The notes beneath the pieces were generated by a model, which was not told the DNA's origin, did no database searches, and saw only the letters and a list, made by a program, of their open reading frames with translations. From Candidatus Poribacteria bacterium (lineage in GTDB: Bacteria; Poribacteria; WGA-4E; PCPOR2b): a stretch of 63,937 bases of DNA. Shown in pieces: positions 35,141-44,234 of the stretch; within the stretch, counting starts at the first letter, position 1; each line of letters begins with the position of its first letter. A program made the position numbers and the translations under genes. The stretch lies in assembly GCA_022826645.1 (NCBI GenBank), contig JAJDUM010000061.1, forward strand, positions 1 to 63,937, given 5' to 3'.

Positions 35141-35737
35141 TCAATCGAAATATTCATCTTCCCGAAATTGTGTCCACGATTGAAACACAGGAAACGGTGA
35201 GGGCAAGCTATTATCAGGATCATTCAGTTTGAAAACTATTCTTTTGCTATCGAAGACATTCCTGATCGAAATAGAGATCCCCGCTGTTTCAATACAATCT
35301 TCACACCGATCCGGAAGTATTCTCCGGGAACTCGGTTGGATGAAGTGAATTTTGATCTCTGAATCGTCGGTTGCCCCTTCAACGTGATAATCGTTTGCGT
35401 GTACCTCCCATTCGTTGATTGCATAATTGCCTTCGGCATATTGCGCCCAGAGACTGATCCCGTTAAAGAAATCCAATATGACCCCTTTTCTCGGACTGGC
35501 ATCGGTATGAGGATCAAATTGACGGAACGACCGATCATTCAACACCGCCTTTATCTCGGTCTGCTCCACTGCACTGAGTAATTCAACCCCCTCTTTTTCT
35601 TCAGTAATCAGTTCAACCGGTATATCTCCGCACGACGTTAAAATAAACGGTGTAAATGCGAGAAAGACATACGCCAACCCAGCGTAAATCTGACCGCTGA
35701 AATATGCGCGTCCGATTCCCATCTTAACTGGTAACAT
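35141..35737 (-). CDS. Lipoprotein of unknown function
   Basis: The 198-residue product has an N-terminal signal with lipobox ILTSC (Cys36), continuing CGDIPVELITEE. The start of the mature part is the same CGDI as in the convergent lipoprotein at 34527, although the rest is not visibly alike. Charged, beta-rich segments (ISLWAQYAEGNYAINEW, EIKIHFIQPSSRRILP) dominate, with a CEDC pair near 145-148. No domain recognised. A clear AGGAGA precedes the start. The gene order suggests it precedes or is independent of the M14 peptidase gene downstream on another transcript. Confidence 0.7.
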   Translation of the reverse strand: MLPVKMGIGRAYFSGQIYAGLAYVFLAFTPFILTSCGDIPVELITEEKEGVELLSAVEQTEIKAVLNDRSFRQFDPHTDASPRKGVILDFFNGISLWAQYAEGNYAINEWEVHANDYHVEGATDDSEIKIHFIQPSSRRILPDRCEDCIETAGISISIRNVFDSKRIVFKLNDPDNSLPSPFPVFQSWTQFREDEYFD

Positions 35738-35794
35738 TACGCAATCTCCTATATTATCGATTCCTTTGCATAAATTGCTTATACACCGTCACCG

Positions 35795-38350
35795 CTAACT
35801 AAGGAGCGTATTGAAAAATAGCTTGAACGTCCCGTGCGTTTGTGCTCGATGCTGAGGCCTAAATCCGAAAAGGATAACCGAACCTTCGCCGTACCTCGCC
35901 GAAATCATGCCGGCAGTTCCGGTGATCTGGTCTTCACCAACGAGCCATCCGCTCTGCAAGATGTCACGCTCAGGATATTGGACGAGAATTTCGCATCTCT
36001 CATTGGAAAAAGAGGGTTGAACGCGGAAGGTGGGACCGCTCCAGAAGAAGATGAGCGCCTTATCAGGCATACCGTGAGTGAGTCGATGATTTGTGTCGAT
36101 GTTGGCGTGTAAGGTGGAACCAGGACAGTAGAATTCTTTGGCTGACTTGCCTGAGAGGACATTTTGCACCGGCAAATCCAACTTCTCAATCGCGAAGTTA
36201 CAGGCTTGATTGAGTGTTACCAACGTGCCTCCGCTTTCGACAAATTCCTTTATCGTCTCGATACCTTCCTCCCCAATACTACTTCGGTATTCTGGCGGAA
36301 CCGGATTTTCTCTGAGCCGATCTTCCGCATTATCCCCACTCATCATGTCGGTAGAGTCATCCGGAAGTATGAGGACATCAAGGCGCTGATTCAGGTTTCC
36401 GGCTTTAATTTCCCCATCTCTCACTGTATGGTACGGAAATCCATACTGCTCCAAGACCAACCGCGTCCAGCCCTCATCCATGTTGCCACCCCAGTATCGC
36501 TGATACATACCAACCCGCGTCCTCCGGACTACACGCTGTTCTACTTCTAACTTTTCTTCAAGTCCGTAGAAGGTAACACCACAATCTTGACTGATCTCTG
36601 TCAGTAGGTCTTCAGACCCAGTGGCTGCCACAAACGCACCCGCAGGAAATGTTTCGTCTCCCACCGACACCGTTTCTTGAAGTCGGGTAACTTCTGCACC
36701 GTGATCGACCAACCGATTGAAAGCTTTGAAACTGTCGTTTAACCTACCATCAAAAAGATAACCAACCTGCGAGGTGCCGACCGTTGCTCCGGTAAGGGGT
36801 TCAGGAGCTGCAATAATCTCAAAATTCCCGCCAATATCGCCCTGTACCGGCACGGCAACCACTCCCATAAACTCCGCCATAGTATCCGTTGCGGAATCAT
36901 AAGGGCGCTGAGGTGTGCCATCTGGTTGTCGTGTCCAAGCGTCGTCCGGGTATAGAGTGCGTCCCAGCAGCGTCTTAATGACCCCCATCTTCGGTTGATT
37001 GAGAGGGATGCAATAGGTGCCCGCCGGGTAGTTTGAACCGTTGACGGTAAAGGCTTGTGCGGCTTTCTGAATGTCTATCCCCTGAACCAGCAGTTTGTTA
37101 ATCGTGCGTATAACGGTCAGCGGATCGTGCTGGTCAGGTCGGATGAGGTATGCGGCAGGGGTGCCAGAGGCACCGAGTTCAGTTTGTCGCTTTGCCTTCA
37201 GATACGCGTTTCGCAGAATTGTATCCTTATTCCGTGCCGCCATGTCAAGCAATCCCCAGGCTGCAATTTTCTGTTGCTCCACGATGTCACGAACCCTCCA
37301 CCAGCCGCCCTCCCAAGGATGCGGGAAGTTAGTCTGAGGTTTGTAATGCGGAAATGCCCTTAGTGTGTTACCACCCTCATCAAGAAGCTGTTTTCTGTCG
37401 TCTTCACCTTTCAGCTGACCCTTGTGGATGTACATCGGCGTTGCCAACTTTGCGTGTGCCGATTCTGTCAACATACTTGCGATGTTGTGATAGTTGCCCA
37501 TCCAGTGAAAACCGAGGTGGCTCCACGCTGGGAAAAGTGACGCATTGAGAACACCGGTTTTGCCCGCTTCCTCCAATTTATATGCCATGTGGGCACCATA
37601 CCAGCTAATCTCCCGCCAAACCAGTGGATCACCGTGCGGATGCAGCGGCTCCGAATAGGGACATATCCATAAACGGGCGCCGTAGGATCCCATCTCGTGA
37701 TGGTCTTGATAAGCGTGGGGTTGCCATTCCTGATACATGATTTGTGCCATATATTGGGATTCGACCAAGTTAAACATGAAAGCGTCGCGGTTGTTGTCAT
37801 GTCCAGCATACTTGTGATACAACCAAGGCGGCGTAGACCCTTCATACTCGGTGCCGACATATCTGTTGTACCAGTCGGCGACCATAATCTGACCATCCGG
37901 GTTGAAGCAGGGAACCATCAGTGAAATAACATTGTCCAGAATACGTGATGCTTCGTCGTCGCTCCGTGTGATCTGATCATACGCCAACTCAGAGACCATC
38001 TGCGTGCTGCCAATTTCTGTTGCATGCAGCCCCATAGATTGCAGGATAATCGCCTTCCCTTCATCGGTCAGCGAGTTTATCGTTTCCGCCGATATCCCAC
38101 GCGGATCTTTGATTTGAGCATTCACCTCGCGAAGACGCGCCAAATTTGCCAGATTTTCGGGTGAGGAGATAACCGTAAATAGGAACGGATGTCCCTCGGT
38201 AGAGGGACCCATATCAATGACTTGAATCTTGTCGCTTTGCTCTTCCAATAGTCGGAAGTAATCGACAATCCGGTCCCACCGCGCCATCTTCAAATCGCTC
38301 CCGAGTTGGAATCCGAAAAACGCTTCTGGGGACGTTATCTGTTGATTCAT
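35795..38350 (-). CDS. M14-family zinc carboxypeptidase, long form
   Basis: The 851-residue protein begins with an M14 peptidase domain (about 20-330). It includes the zinc pair LHATEIGSTQ (HxxE) and further landmarks FNPDGQ, NNRDAF and QDHHEMG. It ends with MISARYGEGSVILFGFRPQHRA (about 810-831), a class-I GATase-like fold common in this long family. It lacks a signal peptide, unlike most relatives, and would act on cytoplasmic peptides unless the start is upstream. RBS GGGAG. It is the last gene of a minus-strand run behind the Gfo/Idh/MocA gene. Specificity unknown. Confidence 0.88.
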   Translation of the reverse strand: MNQQITSPEAFFGFQLGSDLKMARWDRIVDYFRLLEEQSDKIQVIDMGPSTEGHPFLFTVISSPENLANLARLREVNAQIKDPRGISAETINSLTDEGKAIILQSMGLHATEIGSTQMVSELAYDQITRSDDEASRILDNVISLMVPCFNPDGQIMVADWYNRYVGTEYEGSTPPWLYHKYAGHDNNRDAFMFNLVESQYMAQIMYQEWQPHAYQDHHEMGSYGARLWICPYSEPLHPHGDPLVWREISWYGAHMAYKLEEAGKTGVLNASLFPAWSHLGFHWMGNYHNIASMLTESAHAKLATPMYIHKGQLKGEDDRKQLLDEGGNTLRAFPHYKPQTNFPHPWEGGWWRVRDIVEQQKIAAWGLLDMAARNKDTILRNAYLKAKRQTELGASGTPAAYLIRPDQHDPLTVIRTINKLLVQGIDIQKAAQAFTVNGSNYPAGTYCIPLNQPKMGVIKTLLGRTLYPDDAWTRQPDGTPQRPYDSATDTMAEFMGVVAVPVQGDIGGNFEIIAAPEPLTGATVGTSQVGYLFDGRLNDSFKAFNRLVDHGAEVTRLQETVSVGDETFPAGAFVAATGSEDLLTEISQDCGVTFYGLEEKLEVEQRVVRRTRVGMYQRYWGGNMDEGWTRLVLEQYGFPYHTVRDGEIKAGNLNQRLDVLILPDDSTDMMSGDNAEDRLRENPVPPEYRSSIGEEGIETIKEFVESGGTLVTLNQACNFAIEKLDLPVQNVLSGKSAKEFYCPGSTLHANIDTNHRLTHGMPDKALIFFWSGPTFRVQPSFSNERCEILVQYPERDILQSGWLVGEDQITGTAGMISARYGEGSVILFGFRPQHRAQTHGTFKLFFNTLLS

Positions 38351-38389
38351 GCTTATCTCCCGTTTTAGTGTTAGTGAAGCATTTAACCT

Positions 38390-39559
38390 CTATGCAATTC
38401 CCAGTTTCTCGTTAATCTCACCTTGATAGCCTTCCAATTCACAGCTCTCGATCTCTGCGAGCGTGACCGGCCGACCATACCACCCGGATTCATAGACCGC
38501 CATGCAGATCGCTTGGGACTTCAGACCCTCAACCCCATCGACCTCTGGCTTACCACGGGTTAAAATGGCGTCCGCAAAATACTTTAGTTCTATGGCGACG
38601 GTATCCTCAATACCGCTTGGGAAGTAATATTCGTGCTCCTCATCGCTGATGTGCGCAAGGAACTCATTGACTAATACTTCATTGCTGATATTTTCACCGT
38701 TGCGAAGGGTTATCCCTGTAGCGAAATCCAAACTGCCTTCGCTGCCGTAAACGGTTCTGCGACTGATACCATCCCCTGGTCCCGAACCGACCCACGTCCA
38801 CTGCGCCGTGACTCCGTCCTCAAATTTAATAGCGGATATCATCGCATCCTCAACGTCAACGTCGTAACCACCTTGCCTTGCTGCAGGATCGTCATAGCGG
38901 TAAGGTTCGTAAGCCTTACTGATAGCATAGACCTCTATCGCCTCCTTGTCGAGGATGAAACGCATAAGATCTGTAAAGTGCACACCACCGTCAAGCACCC
39001 AGCCACCGCCTGCCTCCATCTTGAAATTTCGCCAACTCCATTTACCCAACCCCTCACCGACCTCTACCCAAAAGAACATCCGTGGCTCGCCTATTCGTCC
39101 TTGACGAACTGCCCATCGTCGCGCACGCTGGTCGCGAGCTAAACGATAATTTTCTGCGACAGAAAGGATACGCTGGTTCTTCTCAGCGGCATCGAGGATA
39201 AGTTTACAAGCACGCATGGTGATACCGAGCGGTTTTTCAATGATGACGTGCATTCCCGCCTCTAATGCGGCGACTGCGAGCGTGTGGTGTGCACTGTGGA
39301 GAGCGCAGATGTCCACGCAGTCGAGCTCTGAATGCGTGGAGAGCATCTCTTCAACATCTGTATAAACAGCTGGTTTTCTGCGGCCCTGAAATTCATGTGC
39401 CTGGTTTGCACGTTCTTCTGCGCGGTTAGCATCAATATCGCATGCAGCAACGATATCAAAGGTTTTAACCCCTTTCGACCAAAGCTCTTGATATCCTCGC
39501 ATGTGTGCACCGGACATACCCCCACAACCTATTAAGCCCATTTTGATTCGATCTGGCAT
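38390..39559 (-). CDS. Gfo/Idh/MocA-family oxidoreductase
   Basis: The 389-residue protein has a Rossmann N-domain with GLIGCGGMSGAHMRGY (about 8-23) and the signature IIEKPLGITM. The C-domain includes the DGGVHFTDLMRFILDKE segment and GSEGSLDFATG. The family oxidises or reduces sugars or cyclitols with NAD(P). Its neighbour upstream is a ManD/RspA-like sugar-acid dehydratase and downstream is an M14 peptidase, so a sugar-acid catabolic function is plausible. A 13-bp hairpin in the gap may limit read-through from the ManD-like gene. Substrate unknown. Confidence 0.9.
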   Translation of the reverse strand: MPDRIKMGLIGCGGMSGAHMRGYQELWSKGVKTFDIVAACDIDANRAEERANQAHEFQGRRKPAVYTDVEEMLSTHSELDCVDICALHSAHHTLAVAALEAGMHVIIEKPLGITMRACKLILDAAEKNQRILSVAENYRLARDQRARRWAVRQGRIGEPRMFFWVEVGEGLGKWSWRNFKMEAGGGWVLDGGVHFTDLMRFILDKEAIEVYAISKAYEPYRYDDPAARQGGYDVDVEDAMISAIKFEDGVTAQWTWVGSGPGDGISRRTVYGSEGSLDFATGITLRNGENISNEVLVNEFLAHISDEEHEYYFPSGIEDTVAIELKYFADAILTRGKPEVDGVEGLKSQAICMAVYESGWYGRPVTLAEIESCELEGYQGEINEKLGIA

Positions 39560-39605
39560 AATTTATCCTTTATCTATTTTGGTTCACCTCAAAAAATCGC
39601 ATAAA

Positions 39606-39637
39606 GAAACCGAGTTTTGAAGAAAAAACTCGGTTTC
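39606..39637. repeat. 13-bp perfect hairpin repeat (GAAACCGAGTTTT type), copy 1
   Basis: GAAACCGAGTTTT (39606-39618) pairs with AAAACTCGGTTTC (39625-39637) across a 6-base loop, just past the ManD-like stop. On the minus strand it is followed by TTTATG, so it may act as a weak terminator or attenuator. A related, less perfect copy is at 43373-43406, suggesting a dispersed hairpin. Confidence 0.7.
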
Positions 39638-39647
39638 TCGTTGTGTT

Positions 39648-40880
39648 TCACGGACGGATTATCGTTCCATCTGCCAGTCGGACATTGCCCCACGACCAGT
39701 TGGAACGTGCGGGCTCTGTGATGGGATATTTTGCTGCTAGTTCCTCGTCTATGTCTATTCCTAACCCTGGCTTGCCGTTGGCCCACATATACCCGTTTCG
39801 GACTTCAGGTGTTCCCGGGAACACCTCTTTGAGGAGGTCGGTCTGATAAGGACCTGCCTCCTGTATGCCGAAATTCCACACATTCAAGTCCAGCATGAGC
39901 TGGGCGGCGTGACCCACTGGTGAGACATCCGTGGGACCGTGCCACGCGGTTCGGACGTTGAATGCCTCGCAGAGGGCAGCCAACTTTCGGGCTGGTGTCA
40001 GCCCACCGATCTGAGAGACGTGAACACGCATAAAATCAAGCAGTCGGTCCTTGACCATTGGGATAATCTCGTGGGGATTATTGTACAGTTCACCCATTGC
40101 GATCGGTGTACTGGTCTGCTCTCGCACGAGTCGAAAGTAGTCATTATCCTCGGGCGCGAAAAGATCTTCCAAGAAAAAGAGCCGGAACGGTTCAAGTTCT
40201 TTCGCCAAGCCAAGCCCCAAGATAGGTGGGAGACGTTCATGAACATCGTAAATTACCTCAACATCCCATCCAAAAGTGGAACGGAAGTGTTCAAACGCAC
40301 GAACGATAGCCTGAACCGATTTCACGGGATCATAGATGCTGCCGACTGATTCTGAAACCTTGTCTGTGATGACCGGCTTGTCGCTATGCGGAGCATCCTC
40401 AGAAAAAAAACGGTCTGCGCCGCCAAGTTTGAAGTAGCGGAAGCCGTCTTCGATAAATGCCCACACATTTTCCTCGTACTCTTTGAGATCCTGCCCACCC
40501 GGCACAATGTATACCGCGGCTGCCTCCCGCGACTTTCCACCGAATAGGTCGTAGACGGGCATTCCCGCTACTTTCCCTTTAATGTCCCACAAGGCTTGGT
40601 CTACGCCGCTTATGGCATTGTTGAGAACCGGTCCGTTCCGCCAGTATGGAGACACATTGCATGATTGCCAGATATCTTCGATTTCAGCGGGATCTTTTCC
40701 AATGAGAAAAGGGCGGAGATAGTCGTTAACAGCCGTTTCAACAACAAGCGCGCGTTGCGTAAAGGTAGCACAACCCAGACCGTAGAGGTCGGGCTCGTTG
40801 GTTTCTATTTTTACAACGTTGAGATTCGCTGTCGGCTGCGTCACGATGACGCGAACATCACGAATTTTTAGATTGCTCAT
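39648..40880 (-). CDS. Mannonate dehydratase/RspA-like enolase-superfamily enzyme
   Basis: The 410-residue enzyme matches the ManD/RspA subgroup of the enolase superfamily. It has NLNVVKIET near the N-terminus, the first metal ligand in VEVIYDVHERLPP (D-x-H), then FFLEDLFAPED, MGELYNNPHEI, and WHGPTDVSPVGHAAQ. In ManD these give the Mg site and base for dehydration of D-mannonate or related acids. Many RspA-type relatives act on other sugar acids or have no known substrate, so ManD is a subgroup label. The start has GAGAGGAG-like spacing upstream, and it lies 28 bases downstream of the pyrB end. Confidence 0.88.
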   Translation of the reverse strand: MSNLKIRDVRVIVTQPTANLNVVKIETNEPDLYGLGCATFTQRALVVETAVNDYLRPFLIGKDPAEIEDIWQSCNVSPYWRNGPVLNNAISGVDQALWDIKGKVAGMPVYDLFGGKSREAAAVYIVPGGQDLKEYEENVWAFIEDGFRYFKLGGADRFFSEDAPHSDKPVITDKVSESVGSIYDPVKSVQAIVRAFEHFRSTFGWDVEVIYDVHERLPPILGLGLAKELEPFRLFFLEDLFAPEDNDYFRLVREQTSTPIAMGELYNNPHEIIPMVKDRLLDFMRVHVSQIGGLTPARKLAALCEAFNVRTAWHGPTDVSPVGHAAQLMLDLNVWNFGIQEAGPYQTDLLKEVFPGTPEVRNGYMWANGKPGLGIDIDEELAAKYPITEPARSNWSWGNVRLADGTIIRP

Positions 40881-40907
40881 GAATTCTCCTCTCGGTAAAA
40901 ATACCTA

Positions 40908-41987
40908 TCATGCTCTGAGAGCACCGCAGTAAGCACAGGCAGAAATCGAAGTTGAAGCAGTGGCTATCTCCGTTTCGGGTTCTAAGTAACGCTCATGATT
41001 GGTAACGCAATTGGGGTTCTCACAGGGGCGTGAATCGGATACAATCTGTCTCGGGGGCGGTTGTGTTAAAACTAACTGCTCAAGGCCCAGCAAACTGGCG
41101 ACCAGCGCCATTCGGACAGGGACAGCGTTCGCTGACTGCTGAAAATACGCAGCGCGTTCATCATCATCCAGCTCATAAGCCAATTCGTTGACACGCGGTA
41201 GAGGGTGCATGATGATTGCATCGGCTTTAGCTTCATCCATTATTGCAACATCCACAAGATAGCTCCCCCGTGCATCTTCGGGTGAAATCTCAGGCGGCAA
41301 CCGTTCCTCTTGAAGACGATTGACATAGATAACGTCCAGCTCACCGATCACGTCACTGAGTTGGTTGATCTCGGATGGCTCTTGGTTGTAGAGTTGTTTC
41401 AAACGGGCAGTGATCCAGTCGGGCATTTGGAATCCATCAGGCGAAATATGGATGAGTTTTCCACCAAATCGTGCAACGCCGAGCGCGAGCGAATGTGCCG
41501 CTCGGCCGTAACGCAGGTCACCGCAGATGCCAACGGTCAATCCCTCTATTCGCGCTTTACGCTGTAGGATAGTATACAGGTCTGTGAGTGCTTGCGTGGG
41601 ATGCCTATGGGTACCATCACCGCCGTTAATCACAGGGATGTTGGAATAGCGAGCCATAACGTGGGCGGCACCAGCCCAACTATGACGGACCACGATCAGG
41701 TCTGAGTAGTTAGTGACCATACGTGCGGTGTCCGCAATCGTCTCGCCCTTTGCAACTGAAGCGGCGTCCGGGTCGGCGAAGCCGAGTGCCCGTCCATCAA
41801 GCCGTCCCATTGCGCTCTCAAAGGACAGCCGTGTTCGTGTACTCGGCTCGTAAAACAGCGTCGCTAACAGCTTGCCTTTACAAAAGCCAGACCATGTAGC
41901 GAGTTCCGTCCGCATCTGATCTGCGAGCCGGAAAATCTGTTCAATTTCAAAGTTGGACAGGTCATCAAGGGTGATGAGGTGTCTCAT
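40908..41987 (-). CDS. pyrB: Aspartate carbamoyltransferase with PyrI-type zinc tail
   Basis: The enzyme forms carbamoyl-aspartate from carbamoyl phosphate and aspartate (pyrimidine synthesis). The catalytic part (about 1-315) has the carbamoyl-phosphate motif STRTRLSFE, HPTQALTDLYTI, and IMHPLPRVNEL. It continues into RPCENPNCVTNHERY, then SACAYCGALRA at the C-terminus, a C-x4-C ... C-x2-C zinc site like that of the regulatory chain PyrI. This resembles the PyrBI-type fusions known in Thermotoga and Treponema. The allosteric nucleotide-binding half of PyrI is not present. Start ATG 41987 has GAGGAG five bases upstream; a GTG at 41993 overlaps it. pyrD lies 52 bases upstream. Confidence 0.95.
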   Translation of the reverse strand: MRHLITLDDLSNFEIEQIFRLADQMRTELATWSGFCKGKLLATLFYEPSTRTRLSFESAMGRLDGRALGFADPDAASVAKGETIADTARMVTNYSDLIVVRHSWAGAAHVMARYSNIPVINGGDGTHRHPTQALTDLYTILQRKARIEGLTVGICGDLRYGRAAHSLALGVARFGGKLIHISPDGFQMPDWITARLKQLYNQEPSEINQLSDVIGELDVIYVNRLQEERLPPEISPEDARGSYLVDVAIMDEAKADAIIMHPLPRVNELAYELDDDERAAYFQQSANAVPVRMALVASLLGLEQLVLTQPPPRQIVSDSRPCENPNCVTNHERYLEPETEIATASTSISACAYCGALRA

Positions 41988-42039
41988 AAGCACTCCTCAC
42001 TGATGATATGAATAGCGGCATGTAGGTATATCGGTTTCT

Positions 42040-42966
42040 CTATGGGATTTCCAAACTACCCACCAATTCTGCAATCGAATGCAGCCTATGTTGTTCGAGA
42101 TATTCCTTGATGCCCTCCACTACGTCTAGGGAGGCGCGCGGATTAACGAAATTTGCTGTACCAACGGCAACGGCGGAAGCGCCCGCGATAAAAAATTCGA
42201 TAGCATCATCGCCGGTCATGATGCCACCCATGCCGATGATTGGAATGCTTACAGCGTTGTAGACCTGCCATACCATACGGACGGCAATCGGTTTGATTGC
42301 CGGACCGGAAAGTCCGCCTGTGATATTGGCAAGCTGTGGACGCCGCGTGTTGATGTCGATTGCCATACCAAGTGCGGTGTTGATTACAGAAAGCCCATCG
42401 GCGCCGGCATCCTCTGCTGCACGGGCGATAACAGTTATATCAGTAATGTTTGGTGAGAGTTTAACCAGCAGTGGAAGGGACGTCTTCTTCCTAACCCCTT
42501 TAACAAGCTCATCGGTGAGTTTGGGATCAACCCCAAAACTCATCCCGCCACAATGGAGATTCGGGCAGGATATGTTGAGCTCAATTGCAGCAACCCCATC
42601 GGCAGCGTCCAATTTTTCTGTGACTTCAAGATACTCTTCGACCTGTTCTCCACAGATATTGACAATGACAGGGACATCGAAGTTACGCAGGTAGGGCAGC
42701 TTTTTATCGATGAAGCCATCGACGCCCACATTCTGCAAGCCGATCGCGTTGAGCATGCCGGACGGGGTTTCAAAGATGCGAGGCATAGCATTGCCCACCC
42801 ATGGTACACTGGTGATACCTTTGACGACGATGGCACCAATTTGATTTAAGTCAATGAAGTCCACGTATTCGCTGCCGTATCCAAAAGTTCCCGACGCCGT
42901 CATGACGGGGTTTTTCATCTGGATATCAGCAACAGTAACTTCCAGTGATGGGTGGGTATCACTCAT
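42040..42966 (-). CDS. pyrD: Dihydroorotate dehydrogenase catalytic subunit (class 1B)
   Basis: PyrD oxidises dihydroorotate to orotate with FMN, passing electrons to PyrK. The 308-residue protein has the N-terminal KNPVMTASGTFGYG, VVKGITSVPW, NISCPNLHCGG (active-site Cys segment), LVKLSPNITD, GLSVINT and GMGGIMTGDDAIEF (phosphate-binding). Class 1B is supported by pyrK two genes upstream. The start at 42966 (MSDTHPSLEV) avoids overlap with the pterin dehydratase and has GAGGA upstream; the longer frame to 43023 is unlikely. Gene order pyrK, dehydratase, pyrD, pyrB on the minus strand suggests one operon. Confidence 0.93.
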   Translation of the reverse strand: MSDTHPSLEVTVADIQMKNPVMTASGTFGYGSEYVDFIDLNQIGAIVVKGITSVPWVGNAMPRIFETPSGMLNAIGLQNVGVDGFIDKKLPYLRNFDVPVIVNICGEQVEEYLEVTEKLDAADGVAAIELNISCPNLHCGGMSFGVDPKLTDELVKGVRKKTSLPLLVKLSPNITDITVIARAAEDAGADGLSVINTALGMAIDINTRRPQLANITGGLSGPAIKPIAVRMVWQVYNAVSIPIIGMGGIMTGDDAIEFFIAGASAVAVGTANFVNPRASLDVVEGIKEYLEQHRLHSIAELVGSLEIP

Positions 42967-42976
42967 TGCTTCGTCC

Positions 42977-43318
42977 TCACTCCATGTATAGCGCATCGGT
43001 TTTTGCTGCCATGATGAAGTCATTGCGATGTAGCCCCCTGATTTTGTGCGTCCACCAGGTAACGGTTACTCTTCCCCATTCGGTCAGAAGGGCAGGATGG
43101 TGTCCTTCTTTCTCTGCTAAATCGCCCACACGGTTCGTGAATGCCAATGCCTCGCTAAAACCGTCAAACTGGAAGAGACGTTCCAGTCGCTTGATCTCAT
43201 CCCGCTCAATCAGTTCCCAGTCAGACACCTGCGGGTGGTATTCTGCAATCTCTGCATCAGTAACCTTTGGTGCATCTCGACGACAAGCTACGCATTTCAT
43301 CCCTGTTAGTTCTGCCAT
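42977..43318 (-). CDS. Pterin-4a-carbinolamine dehydratase
   Basis: The 113-residue protein has the family's core [25 protein letters not shown] (EGHHP motif with the catalytic histidines). An N-terminal CVACRRD pair is an extra. PCD regenerates tetrahydrobiopterin for hydroxylases and may also act on molybdopterin. No aromatic hydroxylase is in the window. It sits between pyrK and pyrD with only 10 bases to pyrD and about 112 to pyrK, so it is likely in the pyrimidine transcript although the biochemical link is unclear. RBS AAGGAGA precedes ATG 43318. Confidence 0.9.
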   Translation of the reverse strand: MAELTGMKCVACRRDAPKVTDAEIAEYHPQVSDWELIERDEIKRLERLFQFDGFSEALAFTNRVGDLAEKEGHHPALLTEWGRVTVTWWTHKIRGLHRNDFIMAAKTDALYME

Positions 43319-43372
43319 GATTAGATCTCCTTTCAAATACTTTGGCGCATGTCAAAAGAAAGTGCAATCCGC

Positions 43373-43406
43373 GAAGAGAAGCTGATTTTTTTCTTTAAAA
43401 CTCGGC
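43373..43406. repeat. Hairpin repeat, copy 2 (imperfect)
   Basis: Between the pyrK stop and the pterin dehydratase start, AGAAGCTGATTT and AAAACTCGGCTTCT can pair with one mismatch across a T-rich loop. The arm related to copy 1 is AAAACTCGG(T/C)TTC. It lies after the pyrK stop (43431) and before the dehydratase start (43318), so it could attenuate that transcript. Boundaries are approximate. Confidence 0.5.
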
Positions 43407-43430
43407 TTCTACCGCGACGTTTTTTACGCT

Positions 43431-44234
43431 TCACCAAACAATATCTTTAGCATTAAACACGGGACCTTCTGTGCAGACTCGCTGATATTCGAACCCGCCT
43501 TCAGGCAGTTGCACTTTGCAGACACAACCGAGACAGACACCCAAAGCGCACCCCATACGGTTTTCCATCGCCAGCTGTGTCGGAATACCAGAGTCTAGGC
43601 CAATTTTTGTAACGGCGCGCAACATCCCATCGGGCCCACAAGCGTAGATCGCAGGATTTTGCAGATCACGGGTTTCGAGCGTGTGGTTGAGCAATTCGGT
43701 GACAAACCCGTGATGTCCTACACTTCCGTCATCGGTCGCAATGTGTGTATCAACACCGATCGCCTGCAAGTCTTTTACGCTCAATAACCGTGCTTGGTTC
43801 ATCGATCCGACTAGTGCGAGTGTGTGCACGTCTGCGTCCCGTAACGCAGTAGCAAGCAACATCAGCGACGCTATTCCCGCTCCACCACCGACGATTATCG
43901 CGGGATTGGGGGTTACTGAAAGGTCAAAAGTGTTTCCAAGTGGCCCCAACACCCGAATTGAATCCCCACACTTCAAACCGGATAGCACATTTGTACCTTC
44001 GCCGATCAGTTGATACAGCATAGTGATCTGGTCATCTTCAACTGTGTAAACCGTAAACGGACGCCGAAGTAGCAACCCACTACCTTGTGAGATGAGGACA
44101 TGGATGAACTGTCCGGGCAGTGTGCTCGCAGCAATTTCCGGACACGAGCAGCGCAAAAGATAATGATTTTCAGCGATTAATTCGTTAGAAATGACTTCTG
44201 TAGAAAGATCGACTTTTTTAGCGAGAGTCGGCAT
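43431..44234 (-). CDS. pyrK: Dihydroorotate dehydrogenase electron-transfer subunit
   Basis: PyrK carries FAD and a 2Fe-2S cluster and passes electrons from PyrD to NAD. The 267-residue protein has RRPFTVYTV (flavin), VGGGAGIASLMLLATAL (nucleotide), AIYACGPDGMLRAV and a C-terminal cluster site MGCALGVCLGCVCKV followed by YQRVCTEGPVF, giving C-x4-C-x2-C and a distal Cys. The 44234 ATG is preferred over a TTG at 44258, although no strong RBS is visible. It opens the pyr run on the minus strand, followed by the dehydratase, pyrD and pyrB. Confidence 0.92.
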   Translation of the reverse strand: MPTLAKKVDLSTEVISNELIAENHYLLRCSCPEIAASTLPGQFIHVLISQGSGLLLRRPFTVYTVEDDQITMLYQLIGEGTNVLSGLKCGDSIRVLGPLGNTFDLSVTPNPAIIVGGGAGIASLMLLATALRDADVHTLALVGSMNQARLLSVKDLQAIGVDTHIATDDGSVGHHGFVTELLNHTLETRDLQNPAIYACGPDGMLRAVTKIGLDSGIPTQLAMENRMGCALGVCLGCVCKVQLPEGGFEYQRVCTEGPVFNAKDIVW

